Shown here: positions 21,060 through 32,302 of the stretch, piece after piece | Layout of the letters: each line of letters opens with the position of its first letter | Position numbering within the stretch: the first letter of the stretch is position 1 | Assembly (NCBI GenBank): GCA_025506515.1 | Contig: CM046458.1 | Coordinates: 45,569,890-45,633,889 of the forward strand | Direction of reading: 5' to 3' | DNA from: Flaveria trinervia | Lineage: Eukaryota > Streptophyta > Magnoliopsida > Asterales > Asteraceae | DNA: 64,000 bases | The notes under the pieces: model-generated | What the model saw: the letters and a program-made list of their open reading frames with translations, nothing else | What the model was told of the DNA's origin: nothing | Databases searched by the model: none | Program-made: the position numbers and the translations under genes

Positions 21060-23877
21060 TTAGAGACCCACACCTTTTTGGTTTTGGCCTGGTCTCATCA
21101 ATAGATGGTAAACTAACAGGTTTATTTGAAACAACAGCCTGAGAGGAAGAAGATGGTGTAGAAGAGGAGTCCTTGGCTTGGACCTCTTTTCTGTGGTTTC
21201 AACATAGGAGCATCTAGTTGGTTAACTCTACCCAACAGATGTTGTACCATCATCACCAGCTGTGTCTGATTTTGTGATAAAGCTTTCAGCTCATCAGACA
21301 CATTGCTAGTGGAGTTTGATAAGTTCCTATGTTGCACCTTTTCTTCTGAGCACCCTCAGCTGTCACCTGTTTAACCCTTCCTTTTTGGATTTCTTTGATG
21401 ACTTAAGGGTTACAGGATTTGATGTTGCTGATACAAATGTGGTCTCAAACTCAGTTTTCATTTTACCATTTTCTCATTAATTTCTTCTTTTTGTTTGAGT
21501 TTGGAACCTCTTTTGTACCAACAATCATCTGTAAGATGATTGAACAAACCACATACTTCACATGGTTTCTTCTTCATCTTAGGTTGATCATCAACTAAAG
21601 AGGGTGAAGCAACAGAAGACTTGTTCTTTAATGCTTTGGAAGCATTGTTTGCTTTCTTGACAGCCTCTTAGTAGTCTTCAAACTCTTTCTACTGCCAGTT
21701 TTCTTCTCTTCAGTACTGACAGCAGTTGAAGTTTGAACTTCAGGTGTTAAATCCTGCTCTCTAGTCCTTTCAGGACCTTCAGAATTAACTCCTGAGTTGA
21801 TCAACTCATTAATCATGTGAATGTCAGCATTTGAACATCAACATCAGCTGATAGGTTCAAAGAGGGCTTGATGCTGACTGCTACTTCTGATTGTGTGTAT
21901 CAGAAGGTAGATCACATGATGTGATGGATTGGTTATCACTCTCACCATCAGATTCTACCTCTGCTCTTGGGGTAAAATCTGTGGGTGGAGCAGTGTGATT
22001 GTAACCAATTCCAAACTTCACATTTGAAGCAGATTGCTTACTAAGAAGCATTTCAAAACCTTTGCAAGATTGTACCCATCTATCACACTCTACCTGGGTA
22101 ACTGCAAGGGTTTCTTTGAGATCATTGTACTTCTCTAGAAGTACTTCTTCTCTAGCCTTATCATCAATTATTTGGCAATTCAGTTTATAAATCTCATCAT
22201 TTTTATCTTTGAGCACAAACTCAAACTCAGCTTTGTTTTTGGAAATTATTTGTTCTAGCTCAATGTTCTTATTAATTAGAGCTACATTTGCTTCTCTAAT
22301 GGAAGCAAATGCTGCTATGCATGGTTCAGAACATAATTTGGCTTTTGCCTAGAGGATACCTGTGATACCTGAGTGTAGAGGCATTAGAAAATGAAGTATC
22401 AGCAGACTCCAAAGCCATAAGAGCTAGATTCCCAAAAGGACACTCACCACCATGTTGACCAGCACCTGAGAACAGTTGATCATGACCAGACAAGTCATCT
22501 GGTAAACTGCTCCAGTCAACAACTCCTGGGGTGAAGAAGTGTGTTGTTGAGATGAGGTTGTTGATGAGATTGGGATGGCTGAGGTTCTGGTAGTGCATGA
22601 GGTTGTGGTGCCATAGGAACTTGAACTTGATTTGACTGTGGCATGTAATAACAAGGGTACGGATATGGCATTTGACCCTGAGGAACAAAATATGCGGAGA
22701 TTGTTGTTGAGGTGATGACTAGAGGTGACAGGATGTTGCCCTCTGTGTTGTTGACTTTTGCCAGGAAAAGTCACAAAGGGTGCAGTGGAGTTAGATCCAG
22801 TTGATCTACACTCTCTTGCAAAGTGTCCAAGCCTTTGGCATTTGTGACACCTCAACTTGCTCTTGTCAAAACCAACTTTGGTTTTGCCAGAGAGTCCTGG
22901 GAATTTTCTTCTAGTTCTTTTATAGAACTTCTGACATCTGATATTTATCAAGGCCATTGGCTCAAAATATCCATCTCTTCTAAGTCATCATCAGCAATCC
23001 CCTTGAGATCATCCATAATGAAACATAGATTGTCATTATTACATCCAGTAAACTGACCATCAACACTCACAAATGCAGAATCAGAAGTGCTTGAAGAGAA
23101 ATTAATATGCTCATCATACTGGCATTCAGATGAAGCATATTCTGACTCATGACCCACCAAGGCAGTGTTGCCTTGTACAAAGTCTTCAGTGAGCTTTCCA
23201 GATGAAGATAGCTTTCTTCTGTTCTATCTCTCTCTCAAAAGTGAGCAGTTTCCCATGGAGTTGGGTGAGAGATAGTTTGTCCAAACTTGCACTGGAGCGT
23301 AGGACAATAGTATATGTGTCCCATCTCTCAGGCAGTGATCTGAGAAATCTATTATTCATCTGAATATTGGTGTATTCAAGTTTGACCATTTTTAGTTCAG
23401 AGATCAAACAAGAGAACCGCTCATATTGTTGAGTCAGTGTCTCACCCTTTCTATGAGAGAATGTCTCATATTGTTGGGCAAGAATTTCTCTATTATTTGC
23501 CAAGACCTCATCTGTTCCTCCAAATTGTTCTTTCAAGGCATTCCAGAGGTCATGGGCAGTTTCATGATGCATTAGCCCAGAATAGATTTCATTTGGTAGT
23601 GCCATGGCCAGAATTCCATGGGCTTTTGCATCAATTTCAAGCAACTTCTTATCCTCATCTGAGTATTGCTCCCTCCTCTTCGGAACCATTTGATTGGTTT
23701 CCGGGTTATTTACCATAGGCTTGTGTGGACCATGTACCACTGATGTCCAACACCCTGCGCTGTTAACAGACAGGTCATGGAGAATACGTCTTTGCCATAT
23801 GTTATACTCATTCCTAACCAGCATTGGTGGCTTGGTTGAGGAACAGTATTGTGAGGATCATTGGAGGGAGTAGTCAT
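21060..23877 (-). pseudogene. gag: gag of element B, frameshifted
   Basis: Start ATG 23877-23875 (M-T-T-P-S-N-D-P). The N-terminal gag domain (NIWQRRILHDLSVN, FGGTDEVLANNREILAQQYETFSH, SLPERWDTYTIVL) fills 23186-23824 as one open stretch. The first CCHC zinc knuckle (CHKCQRLGHFAREC) is at 22808-22849. A Gln/Pro/His-rich segment follows, then a coiled coil (22040-22330) ending in FGIGYNHTAPP, and a second CCHC knuckle (CEVCGLFNHLTDDC) at 21521-21562, intact here. Gag binds RNA and assembles particles in the cytoplasm in this family; the role of the second knuckle is unknown. Breaks near 23180, 22957, 22420 and 21880. Confidence 0.9.
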
Positions 23878-24096
23878 TTTCAGTTCAAAAACAATTTAGT
23901 TCAAGCTTTTAAAAGTTTTAGACAGACCACAACAAACTCAATGAGAACCAAGAAAAGATCTCAGGATGAATGAGCAGAAATACAGAAAATTCAATCTCTA
24001 TAACCGTTTCTTGCAAAAACAAAAGCTAATTCAATCAAACTAGATCTTGAATAGCAGTTTCAATGATCAATTATTAGATCGATCAATGATTAACCT

Positions 24097-24108
24097 GCTC
24101 TGATACCA
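24097..24108 (-). other. Primer binding site, element B
   Basis: TGGTATCAGAGC on the minus strand, two bases from the 5' LTR; matches initiator-Met tRNA priming. Confidence 0.95.
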
Positions 24109-24110
24109 TT

Positions 24111-24984
24111 TGACAGGATCAGCAATCACACGTTTGATGTATTAGGATTCAAAGCAGCGGAATACAAACAGGAATTAGACAATTGTAGCAAGCAATCGAT
24201 ACTTGTATGCATTAAGAGCGCATACGGTTATAGGGAGAGAATATATATTTCTGATTCAAGGAATGTTATAGATGTAAAATATTTTTAATCAAATCAGTCA
24301 TTCATTCCATTCATTCATTTGTGTTACAATAAGGTCACTCCTTATATAGAGTGCACAATCACTGCTGTTATCACGGAAAGTGACAACTGGCAGATCTAAT
24401 ACAAAAATAACTAATTCTTAACAAACTACTGAAATGTTCACAACTACTGAGAACATATCAGCGTGTTAAGTAAAAAACTATAAAACTGAACTACAACGAC
24501 TGAAGAACAAGCTCTTCAGTCGTTTTACAAAACTACTGAAACATAAAATATAAAACTACTGATATCACAACTACTGAAGAAGTACTCTTCAGCAGTTGTG
24601 ACAAACTACTGAGGCTTCAGTACTTGATCTTCAGACTTTGACCTTCAGGTGTTCATCAGCTGATGACTTCAGTAGATATCATCAGCTGATGTCTTCAGTC
24701 TTTGTCTTCAGACTTTGTACATCAGTTGTTGATCTTCAGCACTTGTAAACTCTTCAGCTGTTGTACTTCAGTACTTTGGTCTTTCAGCTCAGCACTTGTG
24801 TTCTTCAGCTGTTGTACTTCAGCACTTTAGTTCTTCAGCTGTTGAGGTCTTCAGCACTTGATCTTCAGCTGTTGAAGTCTTCAGCACTTGTCAAACTCCT
24901 GATGAGGCTTTCAGCAGTTGTTGTGATACCATGTGGGACTTGCAGGTTTTCTGATCTTGGCTCATTGGTTCTTTTGGTCCAACA
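24111..24984 (-). repeat. 5' LTR of element B
   Basis: 874-bp partner of 12569-13453. TATA at 24343-24350. The stem-loop at 24367-24387 has arms GTTGTCAC and GTGATAAC in element orientation (8 pairs, one G-U). The U3 repeat region is at 24430-24900. Confidence 0.95.
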
Positions 24985-24989
24985 GTCCT
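24985..24989. repeat. Target-site duplication of element B (right copy)
   Basis: GTCCT, paired with GTCCC at 12564-12568. Confidence 0.75.
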
Positions 24990-25830
24990 TTTATCACATC
25001 TAATTATTTTAACTTTGTGATCAATTTGATTTTCTGTTTTAAGAATAAAAGATTTTAACGTTTCAGCAGTTTCATCTTTAGTTCTTAAAAAGAATACCCA
25101 TGTGAATCTTGTAAAATCATCAACTATCACAAGGCAGTATGATTTCCTTCCAATGCTCATTATACTTGTGGGACCAAAAAGATCCATATGCAATAAGTTC
25201 AATGGAGTAGTGATAGAGTTAACACATTTGGATTTATGAGATGTCCTATGTTGTTTCCCTTTCAGGCATGCAACACAGTTGTCTTTGCAGAAAAACTCCT
25301 TTTTAGGCAAACCATGTACCAAGTTATTTTTAGATAATTTATTCATTGTCTTAAAATTTACATGACACATACATTTATGCCACAGTGTTGACTCATTACT
25401 ATCAGCTTTGGAAAGAAAGCATGATACTTCACCCATTGGGGAAGCATTGTTCATATCAAGCTTGTACATATCCCCTTTCCCGGGAGATCTAAGAAGCACC
25501 AATTCCGGAGGAATTGTCATCCCTGGTTTGTGGATAATGCACTCATGTTCTGTGAAAAGTATTTAGTGCTTTTGATCACAGAATTGAGAAACACTTAACA
25601 GATTGTGTTCAAGCTGTTTGATAAAGTTAACTTTGTCAACGGTTAACATACCATTGGATATACTCCCTCTGCCAGATATATATCCTCCGGCCTCACCTCC
25701 AAGCTAGACAGGACCTCCATCATAATGTTGACATTGTTGAAGGAGATGTCGATTCCCTGTCATGTGCCTGGAGCATCCACTATCTACAATCCATAATTGT
25801 TGTTCTTGTCAAATGGATGTTCCTACACAT
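24985..25830 (-). pseudogene. pol: Protease and integrase N-terminal half of element D
   Basis: Protease region with W-I-V-D-S-G-C-S-R-H-M-T-G (about 25735-25795). The pre-integrase domain has LWHKCMCHVNFKTMN and C-x2-C before LKGKQH (25250-25400). The integrase core begins LHMDLFGPTSIMS and reaches the second catalytic Asp region (R-C-D, near 25005), where element B interrupts it. The reading continues at 12568. The reading through the integrase part is open from 25520 to the junction; the protease part has stops. Confidence 0.88.
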
Positions 25831-25839
25831 AAGATGATA

Positions 25840-28454
25840 ATTCATTTTTGTTTGGAAACCCAAGCTTTATTTGTCTTGGGTTCTTCCAAAGATAATGACA
25901 TGAGTGAACCAAATGATATGCATGGGGGTTCAACATAGGTCTTTGAGGAAGAGGTTTGGGCTGTAGCATCTTCCTTGATATTCCAGTCCACCCTTTGGCT
26001 GATTTTGTAGGATGAGCTTGTAGAAGCTTTTGCAGCATGGTCTTCTTCCGAAGCTTCTTTCTTTTCGGAAGAAGTCCTTACCACCTTCTCTTCCGAAGCA
26101 GTCTTCTTCTAGGATGGTTTCAAGAGAGCTTTCTTGTTCTTCCGAACCTTAGTAGCTTTTGCTTCCGAAGCCATTTTCCCTTCGGAAGAAAGAGTTTCTT
26201 CTGAAAGCAACTTGGCTTTGGAAACTAGCTTTCCCTTCTTCAACTCTTGAACCGTATGGAAAGGTCCAAATGTGACACCTTCCCTGACTCCTTCTTTCCT
26301 AACATTATTTGCATAATGTGTGCTTGCAGGATTGTAGTAACAATCTTTTGCCATATGATTTTTCCTGCCACACATGATGCATGCAATGTTAGTCTTTTTA
26401 GGAAGTGAGGGTTGCTGTTTCTTGGTTTTCTTTTCTTCATCAGCAACCTTTCCCTTCAACTTCTGACCTTTGGTAGGACAGGAATGCTGGTATTACATTC
26501 CTTTCCTGAGTCAGAAGTACCCAACACCTGGAAACCAGCTGAAACAAAGACACCCTTCTGTTTGGGGTCAATTTTCAGTTTGGATTCAGCCACTTTCTTA
26601 GCAGTTCTCCTAGCAGCTTTAGCTCTGCTTCTTCTGGCTTTGATGGTTAGGATTTGATCATCACAGGAAGCGATAGGTGTATCTACCTGTTTCTTCCCTG
26701 TGGTGGCCACTATTGGTGCCTCATCTTTTAACTCTGGAAAGAGAGGGTTAGCAGTTAGAACCTCTTGCTCTTCAGTACCACATCCGGGCTGTCTGATAGA
26801 CTCATATGAGTATGGTGGAGCAATTTCATTAGTTCCCAACCCTTCTTGTTCTGATAACAGAGTTTGGAATGGGAGGATGATGCAAGAATAGCTTGGAAGT
26901 TTTGCTCAGAGATAGCATGCTTCCTGGCCTGAGCCTCAGCAGTGACAAGCTAGGCTTGAGCCTCAGACAATTTGGATATTAGATCCTTGATTTGAGTCTT
27001 GTAGTTGGTGTGTTCATGTTTCAAAAAAGATACAGTTTTCTCCAACTCATCAATTTTCTTTTGATAGTCAGATTCAGCTCTTTTAAAATCAGATTTTAGA
27101 ATATTTAAAGACTCAATGTCAGATTTGATTTCCATATTGTAGTCCTGATAGAGTTTAACTTTAGCTATACAGGCTGGAGTGCAGAGATCTTCATATACCT
27201 GGGCATCATCTGTTCCTGCCATGAGAGCTTGAGCAGGAGTCACATCCTGTACCATGAAGCTCCAGTCAACTTCTTGAGCCATTGCAGCTGTCTCAGTTGC
27301 CTTCTCAGTGGGCTTTGAGGTTGAGGGATGTGTGGAGGCCTGTGGGGTTCCCGGATTGGTCTTGGGAGCCTTGCATTCCCTTGCAAAATGACCAAGTTGG
27401 TTACAATTGTAACACTTTGCTCTAGTTTTGTCAAACCTAAACTTGCTGGTAGTTGGGTTCTGAGGGAAGTGCCTTCCAGTTCTCTTAAAGAACTTCTTTG
27501 CTCTGTAAGTTAAAAGAGCCATTTGCTGGACAATCTCCACGTACTCTACGTCATCTGGGCTGAAGCACTCAAGATCATCAAAGCAGTATTGAAAATCTCC
27601 TGAGTGTCCGCCTCCTGAGACAAAAGCACAACTTTCCTGGAAGGAGTTGTGTTGAGCCTGTTGAGACCTTGGAGTCTCAGGAAAAGTGATGTAGGGACCA
27701 AATGAGCAGCATGGCTACTGATAAGTCAGGAAGTGCTGAGGTTGAGGGGTTAATGAGCCTTCAGCAACCATTAAAGCATTGCTAGCAGGAAGACTCATGG
27801 ATCTGCTTGTTTGATGGCCTTTCTTACTCTCCATCTCCAGACGGTATCCATCAAGGATGCCATAGAGCTCATTCATGGAAAGAGTGTTCAAGTTTTCTGT
27901 TCTCTTGATAGAGACACAGTAGAATGTCCACTCATTTGGAAGAGCACTCATGAACTTTCTAGTGAGATCTCTAAGTTCAGGAGTGATCTTTACAGACTGA
28001 AGGGAAGAGATAAGATCCATGTACCTGAAGTACTGCTGCTGAGGCTGAGGGTCTCTCCAGCAATATGAGTGAAGTTCTCGAACTGCTGCTTCAGTGAGTC
28101 CTTTTTTGAGTCGTTGGAGCAAGAATACATCTGAGCAAGTGCATCAAACAATTCTTTGGCAGTCTTGCAATGCTCAAACCCCACCATAATAGAGTTCGGT
28201 ATTGCAGTCATGAGAATAGTCATAGCATTGCTGTCGATGTCCATCTTCTTTCTGTCTTCATCAGAATAGTCCTCGACAGCCTTTTCTATCATGGCACCAT
28301 TTCCACCAGGTGAAGCCACCTTTGGTTTGTACAGTCCATTGACAATCAAGTTCCACATCTTGCTGTCTTGGTATCTAATGAAGCCTTCCATTCTTCTACT
28401 CCAAGACCTGAAGTTTTCAGGGGTGATGATTGGCGCTTTGGTCATCGTCCCCAT
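25840..28454 (-). pseudogene. gag: gag of element D, main part
   Basis: The N-terminal gag domain (ITPENFRSWSRRMEGFIRYQD; KKMDIDSNAMTILMTAIPNSI; ELFDALAQMY) is open from 28454 to about 28000, then continues in another frame to 27715. The first CCHC knuckle (CYNCNQLGHFAREC) is at 27373-27414. A coiled coil of Lys/Glu/Asp-rich heptads follows (26960-27180), then a second CCHC knuckle (CIMCGRKNHMAKDC) at 26340-26381, and a linker in which the CTTCCGAAG motif is translated repeatedly (26040-26190). The natural start is on the far side of element C, at 40882. Confidence 0.9.
28450..28454. repeat. Target-site duplication of element C (left copy)
   Basis: CCCAT, identical to 40851-40855. On the minus strand it reads ATGGG within D gag. 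Confidence 0.97.
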
Positions 28455-29010
28455 TGTTGGACCAAAAGAACCAATGAGCCTGATCAGAGAAACCTCTAAG
28501 TCCCACAGGACATCACAACAGCTGAAGAAGACCTGATCAGCTGTTCTACAAAGTCTGAAGAATACAACTGCTGAAGTATTTCTGAAGTACTGAAGACAAA
28601 GACTGACACAACAGCTGAAGATCTAAGTCTGAAGACTTCAACAAGTACTGAAGACAAAGACTGAAGATCAACAGCTGAAAGACAAAGTCTGATGTTCAAG
28701 TACTGAAGACATCAGCTGATGCTAACAGCTGATGACAACAGCTGAAGAGGCTTCTTCAGTTGTTGTGATGGTTTTTTCATCAGTAGTTTTCTTTTCCTTT
28801 CAGTAGTTTGTTACTTTTCTGTAATTTTGTTTCCTTTTCAGTACTTGTAAACAACTGAAGAGGTTGTTCTTCAGTTGTTGTAGTATCAGTAGTTTTATGT
28901 TTTTCAGTAGTTGTAAATAAGATGTTTAACACTTAGGAACATTTGTAAGAAGATGTCAGTTGTTGACATCTTCAGTAGTTGTTAAACATCAGTAGTTATA
29001 AAACGGTTAC

Positions 29011-29030
29011 ATGTCACTTTCAAGTGACAT
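29011..29030 (+). other. Stem-loop upstream of LTR TATA (element C)
   Basis: Arms ATGTCACTT and AAGTGACAT pair over 9 bp with a 2-base loop, 21 bp upstream of the TATA. The copy in the 3' LTR is at 40604-40623. Matches the hairpins in A and B. Confidence 0.75.
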
Positions 29031-29051
29031 CAGCCTACGTCATTCTTTCCT

Positions 29052-29058
29052 TTATAAG
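29052..29058 (+). promoter_or_regulatory. LTR TATA box (element C)
   Basis: TTATAAG inside the palindrome CCTTTATAAGG, about 200 bp before the LTR end; likely RNA polymerase II core promoter for the genomic transcript. Confidence 0.7.
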
Positions 29059-29258
29059 GAAGGATGACTCACCTGTAATCGTGCCATTGAGGCCGACAAT
29101 CTTAATGCAATATTCCTTGTGTCAGATATTTCTCTCTCTATAACAAAATTCTTTTATCGCTTTATATCGAATGTTCTTGCTTGAATTTGTCTAATTCTGA
29201 GCTATTCCGCTGCTATTCTGTTCAATCGATTAAACCAAGAGGCTGAGATCCTAACAAA

Positions 29259-29270
29259 TGGTATCAGAGC
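29259..29270 (+). other. Primer binding site, element C
   Basis: TGGTATCAGAGC, two bases after the LTR; initiator-Met tRNA primer site. Confidence 0.97.
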
Positions 29271-29464
29271 AGGTTAATCATTGATCGATCTAACAATTGA
29301 TCATTGAAACTATTCAATCGCTCTAAGTTTGATCGAATTAGCAAATTCGCAAGGATCTGTTATAGAGATTGAGAGTGTATCGCTTCTGGCCGTTTTATTT
29401 GAGGTCTGTGTGGTTCTGAGCTAAATTTATTGTGATTTTACTTGAATCTGTCTGAATTTCCACA

Positions 29465-32299
29465 ATGACTACTTCTTCGAATGATCCTTTCAATACTGGA
29501 TCCTCTACCAAGCCTCCGATCCTGGTGAGGAATGAGTATAACATTTGGCAGAGAAGATTGCTCCATCACCTGTCTGTCAATAGCTCAGGTTGTTGGACAT
29601 CTGTGGTACATGGACCACATAAGCCAATGGTGAATGATCCGGAAACAAAGCAGTTGGTTCCAAAGAAGAAGGAGCAATACTCCGATGAGGACAAGAAGTG
29701 TTTGAAATCGATGCAAAAGCCCATGGAATTTTGGCTATGGCTATTCCTAATGAGATTTACTCTGGGCTTCTGCATTGTGAGTCTGCTCATGACCTCTGGA
29801 AAGCCATCAAAGAACAATTTGGTGGTACTGATGAGGTTTTAGCAAACAACAGGGAAATCCTCGCCCAACAATATGAGACTTTCTCTCATAGAAAGGGTGA
29901 GACTCTGACTCAACAATTTGAGCGGTTTCATGTTTAATCTCTAATTGAAAATGGTTAAACATGAATATACCAAGAGTCAGATGAACCATAGATTCCTAAG
30001 ATCACTGCCTGAGAGATGGAACACATATACCATTGTTCTACGCTCAAATGCTGATGTTGATCGCCTATCTCTCACCCAACTTCATGGGAAACTGCTTACA
30101 TTCGAGAGAGAGATAGAGCAGAAAAGGAAATTGGCTTCATCTGGCAAGCTTACTGAGGATTTTGTCCAAGGGAACACTGCCCTGATTGGAAATCAAGAGT
30201 CAGAATATGCGTCATCTGAAAGCCAGTATGATGAGCATATTGATTCTCTACAAACACTTCTGAGCCTGCCTTTGTGAGTGTTGATAGTTATTCTGCTGGT
30301 AGTAATAGTGACAATCTATGTTTCATCATGGATGATCTCAAGGGGATTGCTGATGATGACTTAGAAGAGATGGATATTTGAGCCAAATGGCCTTGATAAT
30401 ATCAGATCTCAGAAGTTCTACAAAAGAACTGGAAGGAAATTCCCAGGACTCTCTGGCAAAACCAAAGTTGGTTTTGACAAGAGTAAGTTGAAGTGCCATA
30501 AATGCCACAGGCTTGGACACTTTGCAAGAGAATGTAGATCATCTGGATCTAACTCTCCTGCACCTTTTGTGACTTTCCCTGGCAATAGTCAACAAAACAG
30601 AGGGCAACAACCTGTCAATTCTGGTTATCATCATCAACCACAATCTCCTGCATATTTTGTTCCACAGGGGCCAATGCCATATCCATACCCCTGCTATTAC
30701 ATGCCACAACCCGGCCAGGTTCAAGCACCCACTGCTCAGCAACCACATGCACTCCCTGAGCCTCAACCATCCCAATCTCATCAACCTAATCAACTTCAAC
30801 AACACAGCTTCTTCACACCAGGAGTTGTTGACTGGAGCAGCTTACCAGATGATGTGTCTGGTAATGAACAACTGTTCTCAGGTGCTGGTCAACATGGTGG
30901 TGAGCATCCTTTTGGAAATCTAGCTCTCATGACTTTGGAATCCTCTGATGGATCATCCTCAAGTACCTCTTCAACACAGGTATCACAGGTATCCTCAGGC
31001 TAAGGCCAAATTATGTTCTGAAACTTGCATAGCAGCATTTGCCTCTATTAGAGAAGCAAATGTGGCTTTAATCAATAAAAATGTAGAGCTAGAACAAATA
31101 ATTTCCAAAAATAAAGCTGAGTTTGAGTCTGTGCTGAAAGAGAAAACTGATGAGATTTATAAATTAAAATGCCAAATCTCTGATGATAAGGCTAGGGAGG
31201 ATGTACTCTTAGAGAAGTACAAAGACCTCAAAGATACTCTTGCTGTCACCCAAGTAGAGTGTGATCGATGGGTACAATCTTGCAAGGGCTTTGAAATGCT
31301 TCTTAGTAAGCAAACAGCTTCCAATGTGAAGTTTGGAATTGGTTATAATCACACTGCTCCTCCTACAGATTTTGCTTCAAGAGCAGGAGTAGAATCTGAT
31401 GGAGAAAGTAATGACCAATCCACCTCATCATGTGATTCATACTTGATAAAGCACCATCAGTAGTTGAAGTCAGTAGTAATCCCTCTGTGAACCTATCAGC
31501 TGATATTGATGGTTCAACTGCTGACACTCACATGATCAATGAGTTGATCACCCAAGTGTATCCCTAGAAGTACTGAGGGTACTGGAGAGCAGGGGATAAC
31601 ATCTGGAGTTCAAATCCCAATAACTGACAGCACTAAAGAGAAGAAAACTGTCAGTAGGAAGGATTTGAAGCCTACTAAGGGAGTTGACAAGAAGGCAAAA
31701 AGTGCTTCTAAACTGCTGAAGAGCAAGTCTTCAGTAGTTTCATCTTCTTCAGTTGATGATCAACAGAAGATGAAAAAGAAACCATGTGAATATGTGGTCT
31801 ATTCAATCATCTCACAGATGATTGTTGGTACAAAAAGGGATCCAAACTCAAACAAAAGGAGAAAATTAAAGAAAACTTGGCTAAAATGAAAACTGAGTTT
31901 GAGTCCAAGTTTGTACCAGCAGCATCAAATCCTATACTCCTATGTCCAAAAAGAAATCTAAAAGGGAAGGAGTGCAACAGGCAACAGCTGAGGTTGCTCA
32001 AAAGAAGATGGTGCAACACAAGAACTCATCATCAAACACCAATACCAATGTGTCTGAAGAGCTGAAAGCTCTTTCCCAGAATCAGACACAGCTGGTAATG
32101 ATGGTTCAACATCTGTTGGGAAGAGTTAACCAACTTGATGGCCCTGTGTTGAAACCCCAGAAAAGGAGATCCAAGCCACAGGATTCCTCTTCTACACCAT
32201 CTCCTTCACCTCAAGCTATTGTGCCCAATAAACTGTTAGTTTACCATCTATTGATGAGACCAGGCCCAAAACCAAAAAGGTTTGGGTCTCCAAACTAAC
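29465..32299 (+). pseudogene. gag: gag of element C, frameshifted
   Basis: Start ATG at 29465 (M-T-T-S-S-N-D-P), about 200 bp after the primer site. The N-terminal domain (NIWQRRLLHHLSVN, VHGPHKPMV, YSDEDKK) shifts frame near 29697, 29937 and 30270. CCHC knuckle CHKCHRLGHFAREC at 30494-30535. A Pro/Gln/His-rich region follows (30600-30930), then a coiled coil with AKLCSETCIAAFASIREANVALI (31000-31320) ending FGIGYNHTAPP. The second CCHC knuckle at 31785-31825 has lost one base and is out of frame. The linker before protease holds a Q-N-Q-T-Q-L-V-M-M-V-Q-H-L-L-G segment (32075-32120). B shows the same order. Confidence 0.9.
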
Positions 32300-32302
32300 T
32301 GA

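Larger units (their letters stand above)
12569..24984 (-). mobile_element. Element B: complete Sirevirus-like Ty1/copia (12.4 kb)
   Basis: Complete element on the minus strand, inserted in the integrase gene of D. In element order: 5' LTR (24111-24984), primer site, gag, pol, repeat spacer, ORF3, polypurine tract, 3' LTR (12569-13453). The LTRs end in TGTTGG...TGTCA. By eye the two LTRs differ by roughly 13-15 substitutions and about ten one-base indels over 880 bp, so B looks somewhat older than C. Flanked by an imperfect 5-bp target duplication. Confidence 0.96.
24985..28454 (-). mobile_element. Element D, middle piece (gag to integrase core)
   Basis: Part of D between insertions C (right) and B (left). 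It contains nearly all of gag, the protease region and the first half of integrase. Its 28450-28454 end carries one copy of C's target duplication. Confidence 0.95.
28455..29256 (+). repeat. 5' LTR of element C
   Basis: 802 bp, TGTTGGACC to CCTAACA. U3 (to about 29040) contains seven CAGCTG hexamers and six CAGTAGTT words. A perfect stem-loop (29011-29030) and a TATA box (29052-29058) follow, then about 200 bp to the end. The R/U5 boundary cannot be set from sequence alone. Confidence 0.97.

Noticed and set aside
29259..29270. tRNA gene fragment
   Set aside because: Only the 12-18 bp complementary to the tRNA 3' end is present; it is the primer binding site.
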